DNA from: Echinometra lucunter
Taxonomy: Eukaryota; Echinodermata; Echinoidea; Camarodonta; Echinometridae
Assembly: GCA_029962745.1 (NCBI GenBank)
Contig: CM057171.1
Location: forward strand, 5,138,376 to 5,202,375
Direction: 5' to 3'
DNA length: 64,000 nt
Part shown: positions 12,593 to 24,780 of the stretch, in pieces
Layout of the letters: every line of letters begins with the position of its first letter
Position numbering within the stretch: the first letter of the stretch is position 1
Notes under the pieces: generated by a model
What the model was told of the DNA's origin: nothing
Databases searched by the model: none
What the model saw: only the letters and a program-made list of their open reading frames with translations
Position numbers and translations under genes: made by a program

Positions 12593-13046
12593 AATGACAT
12601 TAATAATAAAGATAATCATGATAATATAAAATCATACCTATTGCTTTCCAAAAATAATTAATCAGTGTATTTTCACGTTTTTGAATGAATACGTTGTATA
12701 ATAAACATTATCGTCATTAACAATATTTACAATTATTCCATATTATCAGATAATTCTATTTTCTTCTTTTTCAAAACAAAGGAAAGCGGATAAACGAGAA
12801 TACAGGAAAATGGGAGATACTGAAGTGCTTAAAGTCATTTTCTCCATTTTGCCCGGTCCCCTTCCCAGATTGTATAGGCCTTCTCTAGAGTTTCCTCGAA
12901 TTTTTATTTTAGATGTATGTTTACCAATACCGGGGTCTGGATTTGTGGCAAATTTATTTATTCCACAGAGTTTCCACCCCCTTCAAGCAACATATAGCTG
13001 ATGTTGGAGATGGTATATTGTATTTATTTTGTCAATAATTACATGA

Positions 13047-13177
13047 CCTGGGGGTGTAACATAAAAAATACAATCAATCTTACGATTGATATCAATCGTA
13101 AGTCTATAGCAAACCATTTAATAAAGAGATACAATTGATTGTAAGATGGATTGTATCTTTTATGTTACACCCCCTGG
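13047..13177. mobile_element. Small MITE with CCTGGGGGTGTAACATAAAA ends
   Basis: The 131 bp element has near-perfect inverted ends (CCTGGGGGTGTAACAT at the left, ATGTTACACCCCCTGG at the right), followed inward by AAAATACAATC and GATTGTATCTTTT. An internal palindrome TTACGATTGATATCAATCGTAA lies near 13079-13102. A diverged relative lies at 23658-23750. Confidence 0.85.
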
Positions 13178-13877
13178 AAATATAAATTAGGGGCTCCCTC
13201 CCAATAACCCAATCCTACGCTTAACCCCAAGTAGAAAATAGACAACTCTAAAGTGCACATTAAATTTTAGTCGGCAAAATGTGAGCTGGCTTATCGTACT
13301 TATCATTAAATCTCAACAATTAATTTGTTAAAAGTGTTTTGGTGCATTTGATGAGAACCTAGAATCCTGGATTTAATTTCAGTAAATAAAAATAAATGAA
13401 TGAATAAAAATATTTCAATAAATTTATTTCAATAAATTCATTTCGGATATGTTAGTTCGGTGAAACCACAATTGGGGGGGGGGGCAGCATTGATGACATA
13501 GACAAAGTTTTACTTTTCTACGATTTAAACTTTCGGTTTTTTTTAAAGGACGGTGCACAGATGGAAAAAGTGATTTCAGTCTGAAAAAGTCATCAACAGT
13601 ATGCAGAGCTTATCCGAAACATCCGGCTATTTAAGGCAGACTCATTCAACCAAACTTACTGGGATATCCATTTGTAGTTCACCAATTTAATTGAGGCTAA
13701 GCGACCAAATATACTCTGGTGTGAAGCGAATAAAAGGAGGATGCCAGTGTTAAAACAAAATTTGGGCCGAAAAAGATAACAACCAAATGAAAGTGATTAT
13801 AATTATGAATATGATCACTATCTATCTAATTCTCTTTTTCTATATTTGTTACTGAATAAGTCGAAGAAGTTATTAGT

Positions 13878-13960
13878 AGAAGAAGAAGAAGAAGAAGAAG
13901 AAGAAGAAGAAGAAGAAGAAGAAGAAGAAGAAGAAGAAGAAGAAGAAGAAGAAGAAGAAA
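13878..13960. repeat. (AAG)n trinucleotide array
   Basis: About 27 uninterrupted AAG units, separated from the larger AGT array by a short unique spacer. Confidence 0.97.
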
Positions 13961-13989
13961 GATGAAAAGCAGCATCAGCAGCAGCAGCA

Positions 13990-14148
13990 ATAAAAGTAGT
14001 AGAAGTCATGGTAGTAGCAGTAGTAGCAGTAGTAGCAGCAGTAGCAGCAGTAGCAGCAGTAGCAGCAGTAGCAGCAGTAGCAGCAGTAGCAGCAGTAGTA
14101 GCAGTAGTAGCAGTAGTAGCAGTAGTAGTGGTAGTGGTAGTGGTAGTG

Positions 14149-14182
<34 letters not shown>

Positions 14183-14675
14183 CAGTAGTAGTAGTAGTAG
14201 TAGTAGTGGTAGTAGTAGTAGTGGTGGTGGTGGTAGTAGTAGCAGTGGTGGTAGTAGTGGTGGTGGTAGTAGTGGTAGTAGTGGTAGTAGTAGTCGTAGT
14301 AGTAGTGGTAGTAGTCGGAGTAGTAGTCGTAGTAGTAGTGGTAGTGGTAGTGGTAGTAGTAGTAGTAGTGGTGGTGGTGGTAGTAGTAGCAGTGGTGGTA
14401 GTAGTAGTAGTGGTGGTGGTAGTAGTGGTAGTAGTGGTAGTAGTAGTCGTAGTAGTAGTAGTGGTAGTAGTCGGAGTAGTAGTCGTAGTAGTAGTGGTAG
14501 TGGTAGTCGTAGTAGTAGTCGTATAGTAGTGGTAGTAGTAGTGGTAGTAGTAGTGGTAGTAGTAGTAGTAGTGGTCGTAGTAGTAGTCGTAGTAGTCGTA
14601 GTAGTAGTCGTAGAAGTAGTCGTAGTAGTAGTCGTAGTGGTAGTGGTGGTGGTGGTAGTAGTAGTAGTAGTAGTC

Positions 14676-14718
<43 letters not shown>

Positions 14719-14758
14719 TAGTAGTAGTGGTGGTGGTGGTAGTAGTAGTAGTAGTAGC

Positions 14759-14790
<32 letters not shown>

Positions 14791-15067
14791 AAGTAGTAGC
14801 AGTAGTAGCAGTAGTAGCAGTAGTAGCAGTAGTAGTGGTAGCAGTAGTAGTAGCAGTAACAGTAGTAATAGTAGTAGTAGCAGTAGTAGCAGTAGTAGCA
14901 GTAGTAGCATTAGTGCTAGTGGTGGTGGTAGTGGTAGTGGTGGTGGTAGTAGCAGTAGTAGCAGTAGTAGCAGTAGTAGCAGTAGTAGCAGTAGTAGCAG
15001 TAGTAGTAGTGGTGGTAGCAGTAGTAGTAGTAGTGGTGGTGGTAGTAGCAGCAGTAGTGGTGGTAGC

Positions 15068-15102
<35 letters not shown>

Positions 15103-15330
15103 CAGTAGTGGTGGTGGTAGTAGTCGTCGTCGTCGTAGAAGGAGTCGTAGAAGTAGTCCTAGTAGTGGTGGTAGTAGTAGTGGTAGTAGTGGTAGTAGTG
15201 GTAGTAGTAGTAGTAGTCGTAGTAGTAGTGTAGTAGTCGGAGTAGTAGTCGTAGTGGTAGTCGTAGTAGTAGTGGTAATAGTAGTCTTCGTCGTCGTCGT
15301 AGTAGTAATATATAGAAATAGTAGTCGTAG
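13990..15330. repeat. 1.3 kb (AGT/AGC/GGT/CGT)n array with higher-order structure
   Basis: The block consists almost wholly of three-base units, mostly AGT, with AGC, GGT and CGT variants, kept in one register. Variant strings recur as a larger unit: the order GGTGGTGG..AGCAGTGG..AGTCGGAG..CGTAGT at about 14221-14350 repeats about 147 bp later (AGCAGTGG at 14240 and 14388). The open frames of poly-Ser, poly-Val and poly-Leu on both strands are artefacts of the repeat. The array lies in the probable first intron of the transporter gene. Confidence 0.95.
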
Positions 15331-16508
15331 TGGTAGTCTAGCCTAGCTCCACCTCGTCTTTATTTTTATTTTACTCATTTTTTTTTTTATTAAATTTATT
15401 TTTTTTTTTGTATATACCGGGAATATTATGGTTACGTAGATGAAGGGGTGGGGATGTTAATAGATATAACGAAGACAAAAGAGAGAAAAAAAAAGGAACG
15501 CCGATTAAACATGCTCAATAGCCAATCAAAATCCAGTATTCCATGAAGACTTAGTATAATAGCAAAGTTACTAGTTTAGTAAGTTTTATGCAACGGGCCC
15601 CTGGTATATTTTGGATCAACTATTCTGCAAAGTAAGAGCCCACATCAACGACCTGCCTGTTAACCTATTATCCGTCTCCAAATATTGGCTTCATAATGGG
15701 AGCTGTTAAAACAGATAACGGTTAATACGTGAGGATATAAACTAATTTATTTACCGGTGTGATAAATAGTCTGAAGGTCATCTTGAAATGATGTGGTTAC
15801 CGTACCGGTCGGAGTATACTTCAGCAGTAGTAAATTATATATGGATAGATCTAGCGCGCATGACTACCCGTACGTTCGTAAAATCCTACTATAATAAGAA
15901 AGTGCGGGCGGAAATTATGTTCCGGAATCATAAAATATATCAGGATTATATTACGATGGTATATTGGATCTTCTTTTGGTATAGCATGTGCATGGAGACC
16001 AATCTCGAAGAGCACGAGCGGAAATCATGAATGGTGATCCATGCGTGCCTGTATGATTTTTTTTTTTCAAATATCGAATGCGGATTCTAAATTTAAAATA
16101 AGTACACTAAGACTAAAACCACGTGTTACATGAACATGTTGAAGGATTTCAGTGGATTTGATTTGATTTTTTTCGCATGAAATTGATCGGAAAATTATAA
16201 ACAACTTCAGGTAGACAAACAAAACTATGACCACGCTATGATAAAGATTTACTTACTGAAACTCAAAAGAGCACACTAGTTTCCATGGAGGATTATAATT
16301 CAATAACGATTTCATTACATATATTTAGACAATGATGTAAAGGAAATTTGTGTAAATAATGACCATGAAAGGTCAATGTCCTTAGTGATAATATATGTGA
16401 GAGATAATATCTTATACGTGTATAGCTGGGTGCTGTGATCGAGTGAGAAGTTTGCAAAAGAAAAAATAGTTCTTCATGCAGAAAGTTGTTTGTATTGATT
16501 GTACATAC

Positions 16509-16623
16509 CTTCTTTTAATTCCAGCGAAGATTCCGACTTACTGATGTCTTCTTTTTCATCGCCATTCTTTGTGCTCCCATTCTGCTGGACTACGCCATTT
16601 TTTTCAACATCAACCCCTTCCAT
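16509..16623 (-). CDS. Probable alternative or true first coding exon of the SLC35F-like gene
   Basis: An ATG at 16623 opens 38 codons of a hydrophilic, charged peptide (MEGVDVEKNGVVQQ...) and then one base before a strong donor (AAG|GTATGT at 16508-16503). That phase matches the acceptor before the annotated start: CAG at 9801-9799 followed by TAAAAACA and then ATG. Splicing would give ...LELKE-VKT-MEKNEY... with no stop, extending the transporter to 456 residues. A CTTGAG acceptor-like site directly precedes the ATG, so a further upstream exon is possible. The match of phase, open frame and composition supports the join, but no transcript is available. The intron would be about 6.7 kb and would contain the long trinucleotide array. 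Confidence 0.55.
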
Positions 16624-17455
16624 CTCAAGGACAATAAAAAGAATTAGTAGTAGGGGCTGGGCAAGTAATTCTAAAGTCGATCTAGAGATGCCTGGTTGAA
16701 AAGTTGAGAATGTATTTTGTGCTGACAAATAGCAGCATACAATAGTCAAAAACGATAATAAAAATGTATTTGACGCGAACAAAATGAAGAAAATACTAGG
16801 GTTTTTAAGATTGGTTAGTTGCTGCTCTGTGTGTAACCACCCTGCAATTCTCTGAACTCCACATAGAATAGCGAAATACACGTGTTATTTAGCAGACACT
16901 GCTTCCAAAATTAGCTCCAGAAATTACCAATCGCGTCTCCAGTGAGTTTCGATCTGCGGTTGGTTTCTAGACGATGTCAGCTGCATGTGAACTAAGGCAA
17001 AGCTTTAAAGTGCTTTACTTCATTCCGTCCTCTAGACACCTTCTCAGCTGGTGGAGATCATTTCAGTCATGGTAATTCTAGCTTGTGAATTTTCCAGAGA
17101 AATTAAGATTTTTTCCAACGCCGTGCACATTTTAAAGTCAAGACCAACAACAGTTAAATAAACGGGTGCCCGCAGACGATCATAAAATATTCCCGGTGCC
17201 TGGTGTAAAATATCGGAAGTTGAACTGCAACTTTTTCGGCTGCTATAAAAATGATAGCCCAGGCGCTGACTGGCTGCCAGACCAACTATTTGCTTTACTA
17301 AAAGCACGTGTGCGGAATTAAAAAAAAGAAGAAAAAAAAAAACGTACGATAGGGAAATCGAGGGCATGGCCTGGGATCATGTCTTGGAGGGCACAGTAAT
17401 CGATTCCGGTGGCGGGGCGCCCCCTATATAATTACAGAGTTATCTGTGCATCCTT

Positions 17456-18017
17456 TTTAAAAAGGCATCCGTGTGCTTTTAGTGAATGGAGATGAACAAG
17501 AAAGATTCAACAGTGAAAGATTGAGGAAAATCGGACAATCCGTTCTAGAGTTATGAAGTTTGAAAGTTTAAGTAAATCCCTATTTTGGCGATCCTTGAGT
17601 TGGCAACTTTGCCAGCATCTGTGATGTCATCGTGGACAACTCTCGATTCATTTTGTACACAATTTTTTTTGACTGATGTATATATAATTTCGAGTCAGGA
17701 ATCAACATAATTCTTCACAAAATGCTTGAAGAATTGATGTAGCCAATTCATACTCAAACAGTGAATCAAAAGAATTTCTGTTTTTCTTGAAAATGAAGAA
17801 AATGTTAAATTCTGTTTACAAAATGAATGGAGAGTTGTCCACGTTGACATCACAAATGCTAGCGAAGTTGCCAACTCAAGGATAAAAAAAATAGGGATTT
17901 ACTTAAACTTTCTGGAACGGATTGTCCAAATTTGCTCAAACTTTCGCTGCTGACTCTTTCTTGTTCATCTCCATTCACTAAAAGCACATTGATGTCTGGG
18001 TTCCATTCTCCTTTAAA
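17456..18017. mobile_element. Foldback/MITE element with about 200-bp terminal inverted repeats
   Basis: The left half (TGTGCTTTTAGTGAATGGAG, GAGTTGGCAACTTTGCCAGC, ATCGTGGACAACTCTC) returns in inverted order in the right half (GAGAGTTGTCCACG, GAAGTTGCCAACTCAAGGAT, CTCCATTCACTAAAAGCAC) around an AT-rich middle. The right end, CATTCTCCTTTAAA, gives the family terminus TTTAAAGGAGAATG. It is clearly related to the 22554-23144 element. No coding frame. Confidence 0.9.
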
Positions 18018-19341
18018 GGGTTGACTTAATGGAGCAGCAAGCATGTTCAAGGTTATTAAGTTAAGAGTCATGAATGATTTGAGGCTTATTCCCAGTGGCG
18101 CAGAATGTGGTACAACTAACCTACTGGGGACAATTACGGCTGCTACGTTTTCCAAGAAAATCTGTACTGGAAAGGCAGTAATTCACCTGCTATAATACGT
18201 CAGGATTTAGGAGGAGACGAGTAGAAAATTTCCAAAAAATTCCAGAAAGAAGAAAGAAAGAAAGAACCAACCAAATAAACAAACAAATCGAATGCAACAG
18301 AAGTCATTCCATTTATATTTTAGGGACCATTTTTTTTTTTAACCCCAGAATATATTATTCTCTCAGAGATGAGAGAGATAGAGAGAGAAAGAGAGAGGGG
18401 GGAAGAGAGAGAGAGTGTGTGTGGGGGGGGGGGGAGGGGGAACACTGAACACGATATTTGCCTATTGAACGGAAATTTGAAGAGGGGCGGAGGGTGTTGG
18501 GGTATTGCGTACTATCTTTGCCATGCATCTGTTGAATTACATGCTTCACCGAGGAGGGCATAGGCAGGCTGATCCCCCCCCCCACATACACACACACCCA
18601 ATGAAGTTAAGTCCGGTTTATGGTAATAGACTATGAATGAACTTGTGTTTTGATTAGTGTCCCCCCCACCCCCCCCCCCCCCCCCCCCCCGTCTCCGAGC
18701 TTCAAAATAATCTAGATATCAAAGTGAAAATATGCAGTATATATAGCAAACGTTGCACTCCTAAAATAGAAGTGACAACCATCCCCTCCCGTACCATTAT
18801 GAGTAGTCGGATTGGGCCCTATAAATAATAGGAGTTTACTTCATCTCTGATACTAAAACACTTACGATTAAGACAACTTAAGCGAACTATTGTGTTAAAC
18901 AATCCAATCATGATTTTGATATTGGATGGTTATCAACTGTGCCTCCAGTAAACAAATTTTAACATCCCGTGACGCTATGCAGCAATTACATCAATCTCAA
19001 CTTTGTAAATATTTGAAGAAAGCATTATATTTGAGAAGCTAACATCAGCAGTTCGGCATGAAATCTGTATTTGTGCTTAGGTCAATAAACTTCGTTAAGT
19101 ATACGTTACAGAGTACATCATAATTTCAGTCTATATATAAAAGTTCCATTACAGGTCATGCCTTCGAATAAACCTTGACATACATAAAATACTTAGCTGT
19201 ACATGCATACATGATATTCTAGCACGAGTTTCCAGTTTTCTTAAGACTTTCCTCGAGACAAAATATCTTAGACCATTCTCATTGCAATAAAGTATCCTCC
19301 ATCTGCCTCAAATGAAAAACATAATCATAAAATACCATGCA

Positions 19342-19410
19342 GTCGGTTAAGCCGCGGCCCGGCAAGCAGTAGATGGCAGGTTCGAATCCCGCTGGTTCCA
19401 ATTTTTCTGA
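19342..19410 (+). other. tRNA-like sequence with A and B box (SINE head or tRNA pseudogene)
   Basis: The stretch has an A-box-like TCGGTTAAGCCGC and a good B box, GGTTCGAATCCC, spaced about as in a tRNA, and then a TTTTT run. The 5' flank does not pair with the 3' strand (TGGTTCC) to make an acceptor stem, so a working tRNA gene is unlikely. Confidence 0.5.
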
Positions 19411-21574
19411 CTTTTAATTTTCATTACAGATTAAATATAAGATCTTTAACACTGGGAGTAATGCCGAAAATTTGTTTCCAAATTATAGATTTCTCCTATG
19501 AAAAGCTTCTTCATTTACTACCATGCAGTCATGTTTCTCATGTGATTTGTCTTCATTAAAGAATAGTTATCAAGAAAAGAAAAAAAAACATGCTTTAAAA
19601 CATTCAGTTAAGTATGGCATTTTTAGATTCATAATACCGGTCTTTCACATTTATGCTTAATTTTTAGAATTGTTTTTTTTTTACCGATTTTATTCTTCTT
19701 CATAGGTATGGACGTGTTTCTTTTTTCGTACCTATTAGTTATAGCTACTGTTTTGTTTACTTTTCTACTGCCACCTTATCTTTTTTTTTCTATCTATAAT
19801 TTGCTTATCTCAGCATCGTCGACGCATTGGTCTCGCCTCATGCCAGATTGTTAAAATGAGCAAATAACTCACAACCTTAAGGGATCGTACGATTTTTTAC
19901 GATTTATTTGAAAACGAGGTGAATCAGCTATCTCAAATTCAGTGGGGTGAACGGGCGGATAGGGGGCGCAACTCCTCCTCCTCCCTCCCCCATGCGAATG
20001 AAATTGACCTCTTATATTCGGACCAGATTTTGTAATTCATCTTATTCAATATTTTAACAGAAACGCATGTACACCTTTTCACCATTTAAGAAAAAAAATT
20101 CAAACTTTTGCTGAATCGCTCTACTCGTGAGTAACTTTGAAAGCTTGATAATTCATAATCGGACAAATCAAGGCGTCAACTCCTATAGTGAAATTGGACA
20201 CATAATTATGTCTTAAGGTATATCCACGAGGAATATATTTCTTTAATTGTAGTCTCTGTACAAAATTACATGTCAAATTTTAGAGAAATTTTTTCAAAAG
20301 AGAAATTAAAACGACTGGAGACCGGGGAGGAGGGATGGGGGTCATTTGCCATAGCCTGACTCTGACGCCGCCAATGAACAGATGGTCAGACGTAAATATG
20401 ATAAAATATCAGTCAATGAAAACTCTGTTTGATGTGGCCATTTGGGTGTACTTAAGATAGTGAGTTATGATTGACAAGATCGTGAATCTTTGTCCCGGTT
20501 TATACAGACTATCATTCTTTGCCCATTATTTGAACTTTTGTCGTACTTATTTTACCCCGCTGATTTGGGGTAATTTTTGTCGAGTCATAGAGCTGCATGC
20601 TGTGTGGTTAACCTGAGTAAGAATCTATAAGTTGTAAGCATAATACATTAAGAACATATATATTCCTGGGTTTGGGCCATAGGGGCCATAGGGGACAAGC
20701 TGAAACGGTGATTATTTCTGGGACATCCCTCCTCGCCCTCCGAAGGTCGAAAATGGGACGGGGTGAGGGTTACGGGGTAAGCTAGGAAATAACGAGATTC
20801 GCCCTGAAAGTAATACAAACTCCCTCGTTTTTTAGACAGTAGGGAAGACCGACCCCGCCCTTTCCACTCTCTTATTAAATTGCATTATCTTAGTCAAGTG
20901 ATCTACTCAGGAACGGTGCAGTGTTATTTTATATTTTGTTTAAATGAATAAAGGTAAACGACTTTATTTACGGGTGTTATTTTTTGTTTCCATAAGTAAA
21001 CGGATCTATAAATAGCATTGCATCCCTTTATCTGAGATCGTGTAGTTGTCACGTGAGCTCGAAGACAATTTGGTTTACCAACATCTTGAATATCAAGCAA
21101 TGCAAACATTTGCTAGATCAATTTATTCTATTTATTTTTGCCAAGTTCTCAACTTTGTCCAGCGATCTTTAATAGGATCGACTACTTTTGCAGGAATCAG
21201 TGCTGTATATTTATGCATTTTTGTCGCACGTTCACCTTCTCTCTCTCTCTCTTTCTCTTAATATCTCTCTTATATACCTCCGCTTGACCATTCTCCCTGT
21301 TGAAACTGCCCTCTCTGCCTTATACTCTCATCTTCCACTGGGCCCACAGCCCTACTCTGTCTGTCTGTCCCCCCCCCCCCCCCCAGTTTTCCAGCTCCCT
21401 CCAATTCACCCCACCTCTCTCTTTCTCCTTCTCTACTTATTGTTGCCTCTCACTTCTTCTCTCCACTTTCTTTATCTTTCTCCATTCTCTTCCTTTTCTC
21501 TCTGTGTTGCCATCACTTTCTTTTCCCGTCTTTCACTTTCTCTCTCCCCTTCTGCCTTATCCCCTCACCCGCCC

Positions 21575-21579
<5 letters not shown>

Positions 21580-21650
<71 letters not shown>
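21580..21650. repeat. (CT)n microsatellite within a 400-bp pyrimidine-rich tract
   Basis: A pure CT run closes a C/T-rich stretch that begins near 21230. The long Leu-Ser-Pro open frames here reflect this bias and not a gene. Confidence 0.9.
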
Positions 21651-21654
<4 letters not shown>

Positions 21655-22267
21655 TCCACCCCTTCACCCTCTCCCAACAATACTAAACACTCTGTAAATT
21701 GCAGGACTTACTCTCCAGTGCATTAACATGGTACAAAGTTCAACAAAGTCACGTACTCATTAATCACTACAAAATACAGCTATGTTGTACTATCAAAACA
21801 TTGCCATGTGCATTTTCTCTTCTGAAATGGAAGTAAGCCAAAACAAACGGGTTCAATAAACTTTTATCTAATTTTCAGTTGGCAAAAAAGAATCTGTCAG
21901 ATAAAGATCATCAGGAAATAAAAGTGATACATTAGAAATTCTTTTCTTTTTGAAGAAGAATTTAATTATTGGTGCCAAATGTCGCTCAATGCTTAAATGA
22001 AAAATACAATCATATTGCAAACAAATACATGTATTGATAACAGTCAATTTGTCAAGTTCAGGGATCTGGGTTTACAATGACATTAGCTAAGATAAATATT
22101 TGAACCATATTAGAGATAAAAAGCACTTATTGGACATGGTCCAGGGCCTATCGGGGGGGGGGGGGGTACAAAATAACATAAGTTCAGAATCTATTAAACT
22201 TTTAAACAGGTAGCTTGTTGGGAAAAGCTTGCATTGAAAGAAAAAATATCACTTCAATTGTTATGTA

Positions 22268-22432
22268 TACAGTCAACTCTGCCTAAGTCGAATTTCTTGG
22301 GACTGAAGAAAATGCTTCGACTTAGAGAAAATTCGACTTATGAGGGGTCAAAAACGATAGAAAATAAAGGAATGGGACCCAGTGCAGACCTTCGACTCAG
22401 GCGATTATTCGACTTATGCAGAGTTGACTGTA
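22268..22432. mobile_element. pogo/Tigger-like MITE with TA flanks
   Basis: The 165 bp element begins TACAGTCAACTCTGCCTAAG and ends CTTATGCAGAGTTGACTGTA, a long inverted pair that differs by about one base. The flanking TA fits Tc1/mariner-pogo target choice. An internal repeat of the motif TTCGACTTA marks the family. No coding frame. Confidence 0.85.
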
Positions 22433-22553
22433 TTTCATATTTGGTTTTCAAATATCTTGTCCGTACTCCCATGTTCAGCTGTACACCTCTAAGGTACATG
22501 TAGAAACAACCAGACACATATTTTTGTGCTGCACTACATTCTGCTAAGTGACC

Positions 22554-23144
22554 CTAAAGAAGAATGCAACCCAGGCATCAGTGTGCTCTCAGTGAATAAA
22601 GATGACCAAGAAGAGTAAAAAGGTGAAAGTCTGAGCAAAATTGGACAATTTGTTCAAGAGTTATAAATTTTGAAAATTTCAGTAAATCCCTATTATAAGA
22701 TCCTTGAGTTGGCAACTTTGCCAGCATCTGTGATGTCATCGTGGACAACTCTCAATTCATTTTGTACATAATTAAAAAAAAAAAAATGATTTATATGAAA
22801 TTTCACGTTGGGAATCAATATAATTCTTCCCAAAATGCTTGCAGAATTAATATAGCCATGTCATACTCAAACAATAAATCAAAAGAATTTCTATTTTTCT
22901 TGAAAATATAGAAAATGTTAAAAAATTCTGTGTACAAAATGAATGGAGAGTTGTCCACAATGACATCACAGATGCTGGCAAAGTTGCCAATTCAAGTATT
23001 CCCTCAATAAGGATTCACTTAAATTTTCAAAGTTCATAACTCTTGAACAGATTGTCCGATTTTCCTCAAACTTTCACTGTGTACTCTTCTTGTTCTTCTT
23101 CATTCACTGGAAGCACACTGATGTCTGGGTTGCATTCTCCTTTA
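22554..23144. mobile_element. Second copy of the large-TIR foldback element
   Basis: Left end TAAAGAAGAATGCAACCCAG and right end CTGGGTTGCATTCTCCTTTA are inverted. Inner landmarks (GAGTTGGCAACTTTGCCAGC, ATCGTGGACAACTCTC) are shared with the 17456-18017 copy. Both arms exceed 200 bp and frame an A-rich spacer. No open frame of note. Confidence 0.9.
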
Positions 23145-23491
23145 ATGTTCATCTACATTGGGTGATTTCAAGTTTTATGTTGACCTTTTGGTGTTAGTGT
23201 TAGGCTGATTTTTACATCAACGCAGCTCCAAATTAAAAATAAAACTGGTCTTGGGACAACTGTCACCTGGAGTTGAGCAGTCAATAATGTCATTTGAACC
23301 ACTTTTGTAAACTCAGATTAGGTGTTAGAGCTATGGAAAGCAATCAAAATTGTGCTTCTAACACCAACACCAGCACCAACAACAAACTTGAAATCACCCA
23401 TTGTATGGAGACATCCTGAAAAATGCACGCATGACACGTACTAACCAACTGAACCCTATTTGATTTTGGTATACAGTTGGAAACTCAGTGG

Positions 23492-23648
23492 TACAGTGGA
23501 ACCTTGTTATAAATTATAAAAGGTAATTTTGCTGGTCCAACTTCTTTGTATTTTATTGGTTTTTTTTAGCCCTGATATAACAAGGTTTCAATATAAAGAG
23601 GTAATTTCCTTGGTCCAGAGGAGTTTGATATAACGAGGTTCACCTGTA
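23492..23648 (+). mobile_element. MITE with ACAGTGGAACCTTGTTATA ends, copy 1
   Basis: Starts TACAGTGGAACCTTGTTATA and ends ATAACGAGGTTCACCTGTA, imperfect inverted ends with TA on each side. Shared interior: TGCTGGTCCAACTTCTTTGT and TTGGTCCAGAGGAGTTTG. Three further copies occur in this window. Confidence 0.85.
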
Positions 23649-23657
23649 TAAAGAGAT

Positions 23658-23746
23658 CTGGGGCCTGTAATATAAAAAAAAAAAAAATCCGTTGTAAGTT
23701 TATGGCAAATCATGTACTAAAGATTGATTGTATCTCTTTATGCAAC

Positions 23747-23750
<4 letters not shown>
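23658..23750. mobile_element. Diverged relative of the 13047-13177 MITE
   Basis: Reads GGGGCCTGTAATATAAAA, then TTGTAAGTTTATGGCAAATCATGTA and GATTGATTGTATCTCTTTATGCAACACCCCC. The order of motifs follows the 13047-13177 element. The right end runs straight into a 50-bp poly-C tract. Confidence 0.6.

Positions 23751-23797
<47 letters not shown>
23748..23797. repeat. Poly-C tract of about 50 bp
   Basis: An unbroken C run. Homopolymer length in such assemblies is unreliable. Confidence 0.85.
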
Positions 23798-23798
<1 letters not shown>

Positions 23799-24422
23799 AT
23801 ATAACAATATCTCTACTATGACAAGGTATTATTCCGGTCCCAGCTCCAATGTATTCCACTGTTTTTTTCACCCTGATGTAACAAGATTCCTGCTATAACA
23901 AGGTATTTTTGATGGTCCCAAGGACCATGTTATACATATACTAGTATACTGATTTTCCACTGTAATAAGCATTAAACAGGTTAACACCAATATGCTAAAC
24001 CTCACCATTATCAATGGCTCTTAGGAACCCTACTTGCTTTGAAACTCTTGAACTGACAGAGACCTGGCTGCTAATGACCAAAGCACATGGGTTTGACTTC
24101 CTACTGCCCTCATAATTAATCACCTTCAAAGTAGAGATAGTCATCTCTATTGTTCTCAATGCAAACACAATGCAATTGGTTTAATACTGCCACAATCCTT
24201 ATCAAGGCAGCAAATCAAAAACGTCTGTAAATTATTCCTGGGCTTTTAATGTATTTTTTCTGCAAGCTTTCATTATCAAATAAATGGGATATATCAATAA
24301 ATTACTCTTGAGCAGCCAATATATTGTTTCACATTATAAGTTTATGTTGGTCTTTTTGGTCTACAGTACTCCATGGACACTGAAGTATAAAACTGCACTG
24401 TGAACAGTTAAAGCTTGTTCAG

Positions 24423-24780
24423 ATATGAGACGACAAATCCCTGCAACAAATCCCGGAACAAATCCCTGCAACAAATCCCGCAGCAAATCCCTGCAACATT
24501 TTAGTGCACAATCTATGGGATATGAGGCGACCAAAAAATGTCGCCAAGGCAGGAGACATTTTTTGTCACCTGGCCGCAAAGAGGACTGACCAAATTCTTG
24601 AAAAGGTAGCGCAAAATATATTGTCATGAGTATGTCTGCACAACTTTTGACAAAACTCTCTTTTATCTAAGAGATGATGCATTAGTGCTTGTTCATTAAC
24701 ATAGGTGGGGTGGTTTCGTTGCACCATATATGAGCACTAAAAATGTTGCTGGGATTTGTTGCAGGCATTTGTCACATCAT
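24423..24780. mobile_element. Possible TIR element with tandem CAACAAATCCC units
   Basis: Four to five units of the form CTGCAACAAATCCC(T/C)G lie at 24435-24500, and the inverted form GGGATTTGTTGCAGG appears at 24750-24766. ATATGAGACGAC at the left and CATTTGTCACATCATATTT at the right suggest eroded outer ends. The limits are approximate. Confidence 0.45.

Larger units (their letters stand above)
9799..16508 (-). other. Probable intron 1 of the SLC35F-like gene
   Basis: Between the CAG acceptor at 9799 and the GTATGT donor at 16508 I see no other credible exon. The stretch carries the MITE at 10836-11105, a perfect 30-bp inverted repeat, an AATA array, a small MITE at 13047-13177, and the AAG and AGT arrays. 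It is intronic only if the exon at 16509-16623 is real; otherwise it is intergenic. Confidence 0.5.

Noticed and set aside
13962..15233. Long open frames of poly-Ser, poly-Val and poly-Leu/Tyr
   Set aside because: They arise from reading a triplet array in different frames; several overlap on both strands and none has any non-repeat content.
19342..19410. Functional tRNA gene
   Set aside because: A and B boxes are present but no acceptor stem can be formed with the 5' flank. It is kept only as a tRNA-like relic.
21188..21697. 169-residue Leu/Ser/Pro-rich frame
   Set aside because: It follows a pyrimidine-rich tract and CT array; there is no splice or codon-use support and no family resemblance.
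24430..24510. CRISPR-like repeats (CAACAAATCCC units)
   Set aside because: The units are adjacent with no spacers, the genome is eukaryotic, and an inverted copy nearby points to a TIR element.
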